A stretch of DNA of 64,000 nucleotides from Microvirga lenta (GTDB lineage: Bacteria; Pseudomonadota; Alphaproteobacteria; Rhizobiales; Beijerinckiaceae), in contig NZ_JAJBBR010000001.1 in assembly GCF_020532555.1 (NCBI RefSeq), positions 496,001 to 560,000 of the forward strand, written 5' to 3'. Below, piece by piece: positions 36,715-47,374 of the stretch (position 1 is its first letter; the number at the start of each line of letters is the position of its first letter). The notes beneath the pieces were generated by a model. It searched no databases, was not told the origin of the DNA, and was given only the letters and a program-made list of their open reading frames with translations. The position numbers were made by a program, and so were the translations under genes.

Positions 36715-37137
36715 ATGAACATTTCCATCGGAGAGCTGTCGCGGCAGAGCGGGGTGAAGGTGCCGACGATCCGCTATTACGAGCAGGTCGGGCTCATGCC
36801 CGCCCCGCCCCGCACTGAGGGCCAGCAGCGGCGCTACGGCCAGCCGGAGGTCTCGCGGCTCAACTTCATCCGCCATGCCCGCGAGCTCGGCTTCGAGGTC
36901 GAGGCGATCCGCGAGCTTCTCGCCATGAGCGGGAATCCGGACCAGTCCTGCGCCGAGGCCGACGCCATCGCCCGCCGGCACCTCGCCGAGGTGGAGCGGC
37001 GGATCGCGCAGCTCACGGCCCTGCGAACCGAACTCCAGCGCATGGTGACGGAATGCAGCCACGGCCGCGTCGGCGAATGCCGGGTCATCCAGGTCCTGGG
37101 CGACCATGGCGAATGCGCGCATGAGCGGCACCGTTGA
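36715..37137 (+). CDS. MerR-family metal-responsive transcriptional regulator
   Basis: The 140-residue product has the MerR winged helix (1-70; VPTIRYYEQVGLMP) and a dimerisation coiled coil. Cys79, Cys114 and Cys122 match the metal-binding pattern of ZntR/CadR/PbrR-type members that sense Zn, Cd or Pb; Cys134 is extra. Such proteins untwist promoters with long spacers to activate efflux genes. No metal exporter is adjacent, so its target is either the downstream repair gene or elsewhere. GAGAGGAG sets the start at 36715; an ATG at 36682 is an alternative. Confidence 0.85.
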   Translation: MNISIGELSRQSGVKVPTIRYYEQVGLMPAPPRTEGQQRRYGQPEVSRLNFIRHARELGFEVEAIRELLAMSGNPDQSCAEADAIARRHLAEVERRIAQLTALRTELQRMVTECSHGRVGECRVIQVLGDHGECAHERHR

Positions 37138-37209
37138 GAGCCCCCGCCACAGGAAACGGGTGTCGGTCCGTGCCGGGATCGCTAGGATGGGTCTCAAGAG
37201 GATAAGCCC

Positions 37210-38106
37210 ATGCTCGATACCCTGCGCGACATCACCATCGAATCCTCCGCCGTCGACCTGCCGGAGGGGCCCCAGGCCGATTACGAGCGGGTCCGCCGCA
37301 TCATCGCGTTCATCTCGGAGCGCTGGCGCGAGCAGCCCTCGCTGGAGGCCATCGCCGACCATGTGGGTCTGTCCACCACCCACGTGCACCATCTCTTCCG
37401 GCGCTGGGCCGGCCTGAGCCCCAAGGCGTTCCTCCAGGCGATCACCCTCGACAACGCCAAGGCCCTGCTCGCGGCCTCCGCCAGCGTGCTCGACACCGCC
37501 TACGAGGTCGGCCTGTCGGGGCCGGCGCGGCTGCACGACCTGTTCGTCACCCACGAGGCCATGACGCCGGGCGACTACAAGGCCGGCGGCGCCGGGCTCA
37601 CCATGCGCTTCGGCTTTCACCCCTCCCCGTTCGGAGAGGCAATCCTGATCGGGACCGAGCGGGGCCTCGCGGGCCTCGGTTTCGTGGACGACGGCGACCG
37701 GCAGGCGGCGCTGGCCGACATGACCCGCCGCTGGCCCAAGGCGGAATACGTGGAGGACGAGGCGGCCACGGCCCCGCTCGCCCGGCGGATCTTCGATCCG
37801 TCCCGCTGGCAGTCGGAACAGCCCCTGCGGGTGGTCCTGATCGGCACCGATTTCGAGGTCCGGGTCTGGCAGACCCTGCTGCGCATCCCCCGCGACCGGG
37901 CCACCACCTATTCGGACATCGCCCGCCACATCGGCAAGCCCTCGGCCTGCCGGGCCGTCGGGGCCGCGGTGGGCAAGAACCCGATCTCCTTCGTGGTCCC
38001 CTGCCACCGGGTGCTGGGCCGCTCCGGCGCACTCACCGGCTACCACTGGGGCCTGACCCGCAAGCAGGCGATCCTGGGCTGGGAAGCTGGGGCGTTCGGA
38101 GGGTGA
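37210..38106 (+). CDS. Ada-like bifunctional AraC-HTH / O6-methylguanine-DNA methyltransferase
   Basis: The 298-residue protein has an AraC-type helix-turn-helix domain (about 25-120) fused to an Ogt-type suicide methyltransferase with acceptor Cys265 in VVPCHRV. The N-terminal zinc domain of classical Ada, which repairs methylphosphotriesters and switches the protein to an activator, is absent. It should therefore repair O6-alkylguanine directly, while its regulatory trigger is unclear. GAGGAT precedes the ATG. The alkB repair gene lies 8.6 kb downstream and is not linked as an operon. Confidence 0.9.
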   Translation: MLDTLRDITIESSAVDLPEGPQADYERVRRIIAFISERWREQPSLEAIADHVGLSTTHVHHLFRRWAGLSPKAFLQAITLDNAKALLAASASVLDTAYEVGLSGPARLHDLFVTHEAMTPGDYKAGGAGLTMRFGFHPSPFGEAILIGTERGLAGLGFVDDGDRQAALADMTRRWPKAEYVEDEAATAPLARRIFDPSRWQSEQPLRVVLIGTDFEVRVWQTLLRIPRDRATTYSDIARHIGKPSACRAVGAAVGKNPISFVVPCHRVLGRSGALTGYHWGLTRKQAILGWEAGAFGG

Positions 38107-38114
38107 GCTTTGGA

Positions 38115-38257
38115 CGTCATTCCGGGGCGGCCAGAGGCCGAGCCCGGAACCCATAGCCACCAACATTTCAGGAAAAGGACGCCCTGCGCTCTACTCCGTT
38201 CTGCAGCGCCGGTGCTTATGGGTTCCGGGCTCTCGCAACGCTCGCCCCGGAATGACG
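38115..38257. repeat. Palindromic intergenic element, GTCATTCCGG family (copy 3)
   Basis: Outer ends CGTCATTCCGGGGCG and CGCCCCGGAATGACG (last base of the outer repeat differs only in spacing) bracket perfect 16-bp inner arms GAGCCCGGAACCCATA (38140-38155) and TATGGGTTCCGGGCTC (38217-38232). It sits between the Ada-like gene and the dnaK promoter. Confidence 0.8.
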
Positions 38258-38353
38258 GCGGTGGCACTCCGCGAGATCACCCTCCCCCCTATTGCAGACC
38301 TGCAACAGCTCCCGGCTCCGACGGATCGAGGTGAAACAAGCCCCCATCATCGT

Positions 38354-38385
38354 CTTGCAGCCCCGAAAACCCCTTCTTATATCAG
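38354..38385 (+). promoter_or_regulatory. RpoH (sigma-32) heat-shock promoter of dnaK
   Basis: CTTG (38354-38357), an 18-bp spacer and CTTATATCAG (38376-38385) match the alphaproteobacterial RpoH consensus CTTG-N17/18-CYTATNTNNG completely. A leader hairpin GCCGAGC/GCTCGGC (38452-38475) lies just before the ribosome site. Confidence 0.85.
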
Positions 38386-38503
38386 CGCCAGCACAGGGGC
38401 GGCCCCAGCGGACGCCTCCTGTCGATCGCATGTTCAACGAAACAGCCATGGGCCGAGCTGCTTTTAGGGCTCGGCGGTCTGCTTGAAAGTGAGGGATCCC
38501 GCC

Positions 38504-40420
<1,917 letters not shown>

Positions 40421-40435
40421 ACCACATACGACGTC

Positions 40436-40514
40436 ATCCCCGGGCTCGTCCCGGGGATCGCGTATCCAAGGGGCGCTCCTTTTTACGATTGCGACGGCCG
40501 GGTCCGCCCGGCCG
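40436..40514. repeat. Two REP-like hairpins between dnaK and dnaJ
   Basis: ATCCCCGGG-N5-CCCGGGGAT (40436-40458) and CGGCCGGG-TCCG-CCCGGCCG (40495-40514) are both perfect stems. They may attenuate read-through or protect the dnaK mRNA 3' end, giving DnaK excess over DnaJ. Confidence 0.6.
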
Positions 40515-40549
40515 CGACAATGTCGGAGGCCTAGGGGCAAGGCGAAAAA

Positions 40550-41689
40550 ATGTCCAAGCGCGATTATTACGAGGTTCTCGGCGTCTCGCGGACCTGCACT
40601 GAGGCGGAGATGAAATCCGCCTTCCGCAAGCTGGCGATGCAGTACCATCCCGACCGCAATCCGGGCGATCAGGAAGCCGAGGTCAAGTTCAAGGAAATCA
40701 ACGAGGCCTACCAGACCCTCTCCGACGCGCAGAAGCGGGCGGCCTACGACCGTTTCGGCCACGCCGCCTTCGCCAACGGAGGCGCGGGCGGTCCGGGCTT
40801 CGGCAACGATTTCTCCGACTTCATGTCGGACATCTTCGAGAATTTCTTCGGCGAGACCCGCGGACGCGGCGGCGCCCGCGGCACCGGCGGACGCGAGCGC
40901 GGCGCCGATATGCGCTACAACCTGGAAATCTCTCTCGACGAGGCCTTCCACGGCAAGACCGCCGAACTCAAGATCCCGACCTCCATCACCTGCGAGGTCT
41001 GTTCGGGCAGCGGCGCGAAAGCAGGCTCGAAGCCCAAGACCTGCCCCACCTGTGCGGGCGCGGGCCGCGTGCGGGCCACACAGGGCTTCTTCTCCATCGA
41101 ACGCACCTGCCCGAACTGCCACGGGCGCGGCGAGATCATCGACGATCCGTGCCCCAATTGCGGCGGCGCGGGCCGCGTGACGCGCGAGCGCACGCTGTCG
41201 GTCAACATTCCGGCCGGCGTCGAGGATGGCACCCGCATCCGCCTGGCCGGAGAGGGCGAGGCGGGCCTGCGCGGCGGGCCGCCGGGCGATCTCTACATCT
41301 TCCTTTCGCTGAAACCGCACCCGTTCTTCCAGCGTGACGGGGCGGATCTGTTCTGCCGCGTGCCCATCTCGATGGTGACCGCGGCGCTCGGCGGCGAGTT
41401 CAACGTGCCGACCCTCGGCGGCACCGACGCCCTGGTCAAGGTTCCCGAAGGCACCCAGTCGGGCAAGCAGTTCCGCCTGCGCGGCAAGGGCATGCCGGTG
41501 CTGCGCTCGCGCGACGTGGGCGACCTCTACATTCAGGTTGTTGTGGAAACTCCGCAGAAACTCACCAAGCGCCAGCGCGAGCTCCTGATGGAGTTCGAAC
41601 AGGAGTGCTCCAAGGAGAATCACCCGGAAAGTTCGGGCTTTTTCACCCGGGTCCGTGAATTCTTCGACGGGTTGAGTGGATCCACTTAA
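40550..41689 (+). CDS. dnaJ: Co-chaperone DnaJ (Hsp40)
   Basis: The 379-residue protein stimulates DnaK ATPase and delivers substrates. The J domain carries HPD at 33-35, followed by a Gly/Phe region and four CxxCxGxG zinc-binding repeats ([32 protein letters not shown]). C-terminal substrate-binding domains complete it. It is separated from dnaK by 129 bp containing two hairpins and probably shares the heat-shock transcript. Confidence 0.98.
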   Translation: MSKRDYYEVLGVSRTCTEAEMKSAFRKLAMQYHPDRNPGDQEAEVKFKEINEAYQTLSDAQKRAAYDRFGHAAFANGGAGGPGFGNDFSDFMSDIFENFFGETRGRGGARGTGGRERGADMRYNLEISLDEAFHGKTAELKIPTSITCEVCSGSGAKAGSKPKTCPTCAGAGRVRATQGFFSIERTCPNCHGRGEIIDDPCPNCGGAGRVTRERTLSVNIPAGVEDGTRIRLAGEGEAGLRGGPPGDLYIFLSLKPHPFFQRDGADLFCRVPISMVTAALGGEFNVPTLGGTDALVKVPEGTQSGKQFRLRGKGMPVLRSRDVGDLYIQVVVETPQKLTKRQRELLMEFEQECSKENHPESSGFFTRVREFFDGLSGST

Positions 41690-41755
41690 CTTGACGGTCG
41701 TTTTCTTTGAGTTCTAAAGAACCCTTGTGATCCGCCCGTTTGAGGGGTCCTCTCA

Positions 41756-42379
41756 GTGCTTCAGTCTTTCCAACGGCCCAGGCCCCGGAAATTGCCAGTC
41801 GGCAAGGACCGATTCGAAGATGAAGCCCGTTTCCTCCGCTCTTGGCTGGAACGGCCGCTCGTGGTGGGGGCAGTCATGCCCTCCGGCAAGGCTCTCGCCC
41901 GCACCATGGCGGCCTTCGTGGACCCGCGGGTTCCCGGCCCCGTCATCGAGCTCGGCCCCGGCACCGGCCCCGTGACCGACGCCTTGATCCGGCGCGGCGT
42001 GGCGCAGGACCGGCTCGTGCTGGTCGAGTACAGCCCGGATTTCTGCCAGCTCCTGAAGCGGCGCTTTCCCAAGGCCACCATCGTCCAGGGCGACGCCTAC
42101 GACCTGCAGGAGACCCTGTCCGGCGTGCTGAACGAGCCGGCCGCGGCGACCGTTTCCAGCCTGCCGCTCTTCACCAAGCCCATGGACCAGCGCCTCGACC
42201 TGCTCGAGCGGGCGCAGGCCATGATGCACCCGGACGCTCCCTTCATCCAGTTCACCTATGCGGTCGTGCCGCCGATCCCGGCCCGGTCGGAAGCCTACAA
42301 GGCTCGTGCCTCGAACCGCATCTGGCGCAATCTCCCCCCGGCCCGGGTCTGGGTCTACAACAAGGCGAACGCACCATGA
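41756..42379 (+). CDS. pmtA: Phospholipid N-methyltransferase PmtA
   Basis: The 207-residue SAM-dependent enzyme has motif [11 protein letters not shown] and the [16 protein letters not shown] segment typical of Rhodobacter/Agrobacterium-type PmtA. Such enzymes methylate phosphatidylethanolamine up to phosphatidylcholine at the inner membrane. The start is a GTG at 41756 with GAGGGG upstream. Its stop overlaps the pyrF start (ATGA), so the two are translationally coupled. A dnaJ-pmtA-pyrF order is also known from other Rhizobiales. Confidence 0.88.
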   Translation: MLQSFQRPRPRKLPVGKDRFEDEARFLRSWLERPLVVGAVMPSGKALARTMAAFVDPRVPGPVIELGPGTGPVTDALIRRGVAQDRLVLVEYSPDFCQLLKRRFPKATIVQGDAYDLQETLSGVLNEPAAATVSSLPLFTKPMDQRLDLLERAQAMMHPDAPFIQFTYAVVPPIPARSEAYKARASNRIWRNLPPARVWVYNKANAP

Positions 42380-43122
42380 TGAGTCCCGCAATGCCCCTTC
42401 GTATGGATACCACTCCGGCAGGGGACATTCGCGACAAGCTCATCATCGGCCTCGATGTTCCCTCGGTCGACGAGGCGCGGCGGATCGTCGGGCGCATCGG
42501 AGACGCGGCCACCTTCTACAAGATCGGCTATCAGCTCGCCTATGCGGGCGGCTTCGACCTGGCGCGGGACCTGATCGCCGACGGCAAGAAGGTCTTCCTC
42601 GACCTCAAGCTCCACGACATCGGCAACACGGTCGAGGAGGGCGTGCGCTCCGTCGCCCGCCTCGGCGCCACGCTGCTCACGGTTCACGCCTACCCGCAGA
42701 CCATGCGGGCGGCCGTGGCCGGCAAGGCCGGCTCGCCCCTGAAGATCCTGGCCGTGACGGTGCTGACCTCCTACGACGAGCAGGACCTCCTCGAAGCGGG
42801 CTACGCGCCCGGCACGAAACCGGCCGATCTCGTGGCGCGCCGCGCCGGTCAGGCGCGCGATCTCGGCGTCGACGGCATCGTCTGCGCCGCCCCGGAGGCG
42901 GAGCGCGTGCGCGCCGTCGTCGGACCCGACCGCCTGATCGTGACGCCGGGCATCCGTCCGGCCGGCGCGGATGCGGGAGACCAGAAGCGCGTGGTGACGC
43001 CCGCCGAGGGCATCCGGCTCGGCGCCGACCATCTCGTGGTGGCCCGCCCCATCGTCAAGGCGGCGGATCCGCGCGCGGCGGCCGAGGCCATCGTGAACGA
43101 CATCGCCCAGGCCGCCGCCTGA
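42376..43122 (+). CDS. pyrF: Orotidine 5'-phosphate decarboxylase
   Basis: The 248-residue TIM barrel converts OMP to UMP in the last step of de novo pyrimidine synthesis. The catalytic Asp-Lys-Asp array is in [12 protein letters not shown] and the phosphate loop in TPGIRPAG. The ATG overlaps the pmtA stop. An N-terminal tail of about 20 residues precedes the conserved core, so an internal start cannot be excluded. Confidence 0.95.
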   Translation: MMSPAMPLRMDTTPAGDIRDKLIIGLDVPSVDEARRIVGRIGDAATFYKIGYQLAYAGGFDLARDLIADGKKVFLDLKLHDIGNTVEEGVRSVARLGATLLTVHAYPQTMRAAVAGKAGSPLKILAVTVLTSYDEQDLLEAGYAPGTKPADLVARRAGQARDLGVDGIVCAAPEAERVRAVVGPDRLIVTPGIRPAGADAGDQKRVVTPAEGIRLGADHLVVARPIVKAADPRAAAEAIVNDIAQAAA

Positions 43123-43132
43123 CGCAGCACCG

Positions 43133-43942
43133 ATGGCTTTACCGATGCGAACCATGCGAGCCGCCCTCGTGCTGGGCCTTCTCGTGCTGTCCGGCCCGGC
43201 CCTGGCACGCACCTGCACCCTCATCGCCGACGCCGAGACCGGCCGTCTCCTGCAGCGGATCGGCGAATGCGGCATGCGGGTCAGCCCCGCCTCCACCTTC
43301 AAGATCGCGCTCGCCGTCATGGGCTACGACAGCGGGTATCTGAAGGGTCCGCACGACCCGGCCCTGCCCTATCGCCAGGAATACGCCGCTCCGATGGAGG
43401 GCTGGCGCAAAACCACCGATCCGACCGCGTGGATGCGGGATTCGGTGGTGTGGTACTCCCAGGAGCTCACCCGCGCCCTCGGCCAGGAGCGGTTCGCCAA
43501 TTACGTGGAGCGGCTGGCCTACGGCAACCGGAACGTCACCGGAGATCCCGGCCGCGACAACGGCCTGACCCATGCCTGGCTGAGCTCCTCCCTGCGCATC
43601 TCGCCCCTGGAGCAGGTCGTCTTCCTCAGAAAGCTCCTCAGGCACGAACTGCCCGTCTCGCCGCAGGCCATGGACGCGGCGGCAGCGCTGCTGCCGACCT
43701 TCGCGGCCGACGACGGCTGGACCGTGCACGGCAAGACCGGGACCGGCCTGCGCATGACCGTGAGCGGCAAGCGCGACCGCAACCGACAGTTCGGCTGGTT
43801 CGTCGGATGGGCGAGCCGGGGCGAGGACCGGTTCATCTTCGCTAGGCTCGTGACCGACCATCCCAGAGGCAAGGGGCCGGCCGGGTTCCACGCCCGCGAC
43901 ACCCTCGTCGACGAATTGCCGGAGCTGCTCGACGGCTATTGA
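43133..43942 (+). CDS. Class D (OXA-type) beta-lactamase homologue
   Basis: The 269-residue product has a signal peptide (hydrophobic 10-25) and every class D motif: Ser54-Thr-Phe-Lys57, Ser104-Val-Val106, Tyr130-Gly-Asn132, Trp149 and Lys201-Thr-Gly203. It should be a periplasmic serine hydrolase that opens beta-lactams, but chromosomal class D relatives vary widely in activity and may act on other acyl substrates. It lies 10 bp after pyrF in a housekeeping operon, with base composition like its neighbours, so it looks long resident rather than recently acquired. Starts at 43145 or 43154 are possible. Confidence 0.88.
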   Translation: MALPMRTMRAALVLGLLVLSGPALARTCTLIADAETGRLLQRIGECGMRVSPASTFKIALAVMGYDSGYLKGPHDPALPYRQEYAAPMEGWRKTTDPTAWMRDSVVWYSQELTRALGQERFANYVERLAYGNRNVTGDPGRDNGLTHAWLSSSLRISPLEQVVFLRKLLRHELPVSPQAMDAAAALLPTFAADDGWTVHGKTGTGLRMTVSGKRDRNRQFGWFVGWASRGEDRFIFARLVTDHPRGKGPAGFHARDTLVDELPELLDGY

Positions 43943-43994
43943 CGCCGGGGCCGCGCTGGCGTTCGTTGCGCCATCCCGATCGAAGGACCCGCCC

Positions 43995-44285
43995 ATGCCG
44001 AAAGCCTATGTCATCGCCCGCGTCACCGTAACGGACCCGGAAGCCTATGCGGAATATGCCAAGGGGGCGACCGAGGCGATCGCCAAGTACGACGGCAGGC
44101 CCCTTGCGCGCGGCGGCGCCTACGAGGCGTTGGAGGGCGAGGCGCGGCCCCGCAACGTGGTGATCGAATTCGACTCGATGGAGCAGGCGCGCCGCTATTA
44201 TCATTCGCCCGAATATCAGGCCGCGAAGGCGAAGCGCGACGGCGCCTGCGTGGCCGAGTTCGTTCTCGTGGAAGGAGCCGAGTGA
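43995..44285 (+). CDS. DUF1330 protein, first of a tandem pair
   Basis: This 96-residue dimeric alpha/beta-barrel-type (ferredoxin-like) protein contains YVIARVTVTDPEAYAEY, RGGAYEALEGEARP and YHSPEYQAAKAKRDG, which define DUF1330. The function is unknown; the fold is shared with monooxygenase-like small proteins. Its stop shares one base with the start of the second copy. Confidence 0.85.
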   Translation: MPKAYVIARVTVTDPEAYAEYAKGATEAIAKYDGRPLARGGAYEALEGEARPRNVVIEFDSMEQARRYYHSPEYQAAKAKRDGACVAEFVLVEGAE

Positions 44286-44590
44286 TGGTCAAGGGATACT
44301 GGATCGGCCGGGTCGATGTGACGAACCCGGACGCCTACAAGAACTACGTGGCGGCCAATGCGACGGCCTTCGCCAAATACGGCGCCCGCTTCCTGGTGCG
44401 CGGCGGCGCGCTCAAGGCCGTGGAGGGCGAAGCCCGCGCCCGCAATGTGGTGATCGAGTTTCCGAGCTACGAGGCAGCCCTGGCCTGCTGGGACTCGCCC
44501 GAATATCAGGCCGCCAAGGCCGAGAGGGACGGACACGCGGTTGCCGACATCATCGTCATCGAGGGCTATGACGGGCCTCAGCCCGCATGA
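44285..44590 (+). CDS. DUF1330 protein, second of a tandem pair
   Basis: This 101-residue paralogue of the preceding protein shares the same order of motifs (YWIGRVDVTNPDAYKNY, RGGALKAVEGEARARN, DSPEYQAAKAERDG). AAGGAG sits 7 nt before the ATG at 44285. The pair probably arose by local duplication and may form a heterodimer. The stop overlaps the next gene (ATGA). Confidence 0.85.
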   Translation: MVKGYWIGRVDVTNPDAYKNYVAANATAFAKYGARFLVRGGALKAVEGEARARNVVIEFPSYEAALACWDSPEYQAAKAERDGHAVADIIVIEGYDGPQPA

Positions 44591-45162
44591 TCCCTGAGGC
44601 GTACACGATCCGCCTCGGCCGCATGGACGATCTCGACCGTCTCGCCGAGGTGGAGCGCTCCGCCGCGATCACGTATTTCGCCGCCCTGGGGGCCATTCCC
44701 GACCCTTCCGAGGTGGTGCCGCCTCGGATCCTGACGGCGTGCTGCGACGCCGGCCTCCTCTGGGTCGCGGCCGACCGGCATGACGTCCCGGTCGGCTTTC
44801 TGGCGGCCCAGACCGTCGATCTCTGTCTTTTCGTGAAGGAAATGAGCGTCGCGCGCGAGCACCAGGGCGCCGGTCTCGGACGGCGGCTGATGCAGGCCGC
44901 CATGGACCATGCGCGGGAGGCGTCCTTTCCGGCGGCGGCCCTGACCACCGACCGGCTCATTCCGTTCAACGGCCCCTTCTATGAAAGGCTCGGCTTCGTC
45001 GCGGTGCCGGCCGGCCAGGCCTCGCCGGGGCTCCGGAACCTCCTCGAGAGCGAGATTGCCGCCGGATTCGATCCCGCACGGCGGATTTTGATGATCAGGC
45101 GGCTCGCAGCTTTGCAGGACCGGGCCGCCCCGCTATATCCAGAGCCGTTGAAGGAGAGCTGA
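44587..45162 (+). CDS. GNAT family N-acetyltransferase
   Basis: The 191-residue protein has a GNAT core with the acetyl-CoA-binding motif A segment [19 protein letters not shown]. The substrate is unknown. It is coupled to the upstream DUF1330 gene by an ATGA overlap and lies 2 bp before dapB, so it belongs to a compact operon. Confidence 0.85.
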   Translation: MIPEAYTIRLGRMDDLDRLAEVERSAAITYFAALGAIPDPSEVVPPRILTACCDAGLLWVAADRHDVPVGFLAAQTVDLCLFVKEMSVAREHQGAGLGRRLMQAAMDHAREASFPAAALTTDRLIPFNGPFYERLGFVAVPAGQASPGLRNLLESEIAAGFDPARRILMIRRLAALQDRAAPLYPEPLKES

Positions 45163-45164
45163 GC

Positions 45165-45980
45165 ATGACCGAGATGCGACTCGTCGTGGTGGGCGCGGCC
45201 GGGCGCATGGGGCGCATGCTCATCAGGGCCGTGGCCGAAGCGGAGGGCTGCCGCCTCGCGGGCGCCATCGAGCGCAAGGGATCGGACGCGGTCGGGCAGG
45301 ATGCCGGGCTGCTCGCCGGAACCGGCTCTCTCGGCGTCCCGGTGACGGACGATCCGCTCCCCGTCTTCGCTCAGGCCGACGGCGTGCTCGACTTCACGGC
45401 TCCGGCCGCGACGGTGGCCTTCGCGGCGCTCGCCGCCCAGGCCCGCATCGTCCACGTGATCGGCACGACCGGCCTGCAGGAGGCGGATTTCGCCAAGCTG
45501 GAGGCGGCGGCGCGCCATGCCCGCATCGTGCAATCCGGCAACATGTCCCTCGGCGTGAACCTGCTCGCCGGCCTCGTGCGCAAGGTCGCGGCGACCCTGG
45601 GCGAGGATTTCGACATCGAGATCCTGGAGATGCACCACCGCATGAAGGTGGATGCGCCCTCCGGCACCGCGCTCCTGCTCGGCGAGGCCGCCGCGGAAGG
45701 CCGCAGGATTTCCCTGAAGGAGCGCTCGGTGCGCAGCCGCGACGGGCATACGGGCGCGCGGGTGCCGGGCGATATCGGCTTCGCGACCCTGCGCGGCGGC
45801 TCCGTGGTCGGCGACCATTCGGTGATCTTCGCCGGCCAGGGCGAGCGCCTTGAACTCTCCCACCGGGCGGAGGACCGGGGCATCTTCGCCCGCGGCGCCG
45901 TCAGGGCCGCCCTCTGGGGCTTCGACAAGAAGCCCGGCTACTACACCATGGCCGACGTGCTCGGCCTCAGCAGTTTGTAA
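45165..45980 (+). CDS. dapB: 4-hydroxy-tetrahydrodipicolinate reductase
   Basis: The 271-residue enzyme of the diaminopimelate/lysine pathway has the nucleotide-binding motif [12 protein letters not shown] and the catalytic [13 protein letters not shown] segment. It uses NAD(P)H to reduce the dehydrated product of DapA. GGAGAG precedes the ATG. Confidence 0.97.
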   Translation: MTEMRLVVVGAAGRMGRMLIRAVAEAEGCRLAGAIERKGSDAVGQDAGLLAGTGSLGVPVTDDPLPVFAQADGVLDFTAPAATVAFAALAAQARIVHVIGTTGLQEADFAKLEAAARHARIVQSGNMSLGVNLLAGLVRKVAATLGEDFDIEILEMHHRMKVDAPSGTALLLGEAAAEGRRISLKERSVRSRDGHTGARVPGDIGFATLRGGSVVGDHSVIFAGQGERLELSHRAEDRGIFARGAVRAALWGFDKKPGYYTMADVLGLSSL

Positions 45981-46021
45981 CCCGACCCGCCATTTTTCCC
46001 GACAGCTGGAGACGCCCCGAC

Positions 46022-46642
46022 ATGAACCGCCTTCTCGTCCTCGCACGCCACGGCCAGAGCGAATGGAACCTCAAGAACCTGTTCACGGGCTGGAAGGACC
46101 CGGGCCTGACGGAGCTCGGCATCGAGGAGGCCCGCACCGCAGGCCGGCGCCTGAAGGAGATGGGCGTCCAGTTCGACATCGCCTTCACGTCGGATCTGTC
46201 CCGGGCCCAGCGCACCTGCAAGCTGATCCTGGAAGAGATCGGCCAGCCGGAGCTGAAGACCGTCGCCGACCAGGCCCTGAACGAGCGCGATTACGGCGAG
46301 CTCGCCGGTCTCAACAAGGACGACGCCCGCGCCCGCTGGGGCGAGGAGCAGGTCCATCTGTGGCGCCGCTCCTACGACGTGCAGCCGCCCGGCGGCGAGA
46401 GCCTGAAGGACACGGTCGCCCGCGTGCTGCCCTACTACATGCGCGAGATCCTGCCCCGGGTCATGCGCGGCGAGCGCGTGCTGGTGGCCGCCCACGGCAA
46501 CTCCCTGCGCGCCCTCGTGATGGTGCTCGACGGCCTGACGCCGGAGACGATCCCGTCCATGGAGCTCGCGACCGGCATCCCGCTGGTCTACAACCTGAAC
46601 GCCGACACCACGGTGGCCGACAAGAAGGTGCTGACGGCCTGA
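46022..46642 (+). CDS. gpmA: 2,3-bisphosphoglycerate-dependent phosphoglycerate mutase
   Basis: The 206-residue glycolytic/gluconeogenic enzyme has the RHG motif with phospho-His10 (ARHGQSEWN), [12 protein letters not shown] and the second catalytic His in [11 protein letters not shown]. It is short relative to the E. coli enzyme, as is usual in Alphaproteobacteria. It follows dapB by 41 bp. Confidence 0.95.
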   Translation: MNRLLVLARHGQSEWNLKNLFTGWKDPGLTELGIEEARTAGRRLKEMGVQFDIAFTSDLSRAQRTCKLILEEIGQPELKTVADQALNERDYGELAGLNKDDARARWGEEQVHLWRRSYDVQPPGGESLKDTVARVLPYYMREILPRVMRGERVLVAAHGNSLRALVMVLDGLTPETIPSMELATGIPLVYNLNADTTVADKKVLTA

Positions 46643-46654
46643 ACGAGCGCCATC

Positions 46655-46692
46655 CGTCATTCCGGGCTCCGCCTCGCGGCTCCGGAATGACG
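46655..46692. repeat. Palindromic element, minimal 38-bp GTCATTCCGG copy
   Basis: CGTCATTCCGG and CCGGAATGACG are perfect 11-bp inverted ends around a 16-bp GC-rich loop. It carries only the outer ends of the longer elements and lies 13 bp after the gpmA stop. Confidence 0.8.
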
Positions 46693-46722
46693 ACGGAGGG
46701 GTGCTCAGGGTAGAAGATTCTC

Positions 46723-47343
46723 ATGTCCTCCATCACCCTCGCGCCCGGCCTCGTCTATCACCCCGACTATCTCGACCGCTCCGCACAGGAGAGGCTGCTC
46801 GAAGCCTTGCGCGGGATCACCCGGGCGGCGCCGCTCTACACGCCGCGGATGCCGCGCACGGGCAAGCCGTTCTCCGTGCGCATGACCAATTGCGGCCGCC
46901 TCGGTTGGGTCTCGGACGTCCAGGGCTACCGCTATCAGCCGACGCATCCCGAAACCGGCGAACCCTGGCCCGCCATGCCGGATCGGGTGCTTCGCGCCTG
47001 GGAGGAGCTGAGCGGCTATTCCCACCCGCCCGATGCCTGCCTGATCAATTTCTACGAGCCCAAGGCCCGCATGGGGATGCACCAGGACAAGGACGAGGAG
47101 GCCTTCGACGCCCCCGTCGTGTCCCTGTCCCTCGGGGACACCGCCCTGTTCCGCTATGGCGGCCTCGACCGGAGGGACCCGACCAAGTCGGTCCGCCTGC
47201 GCTCGGGCGACGCCATCGTGTTCGGCGGCCCGGCCCGGCTGATCCACCACGGGATCGACCGCCTGATCCCCGAGACCTCCGATCTGCTGCCGCAGGGCGG
47301 GCGGCTCAATCTGACCTTGCGCCGGGTGGAGAAGCCGCTTTAA
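46723..47343 (+). CDS. alkB: AlkB-type alpha-ketoglutarate-dependent DNA dealkylase
   Basis: The 206-residue Fe(II)/2-oxoglutarate dioxygenase oxidatively removes N1-methyladenine and N3-methylcytosine lesions. Iron ligands lie in MHQDKDE (His-X-Asp) and RLIHHGIDR, and the 2-oxoglutarate arginine in RLNLTLRR. LINFYEPKARMG is family-typical. No Ada-type operator was identified upstream. Confidence 0.95.
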   Translation: MSSITLAPGLVYHPDYLDRSAQERLLEALRGITRAAPLYTPRMPRTGKPFSVRMTNCGRLGWVSDVQGYRYQPTHPETGEPWPAMPDRVLRAWEELSGYSHPPDACLINFYEPKARMGMHQDKDEEAFDAPVVSLSLGDTALFRYGGLDRRDPTKSVRLRSGDAIVFGGPARLIHHGIDRLIPETSDLLPQGGRLNLTLRRVEKPL

Positions 47344-47374
47344 GCCTAAGGGAGAAGAATACCCGGAGGACCTC

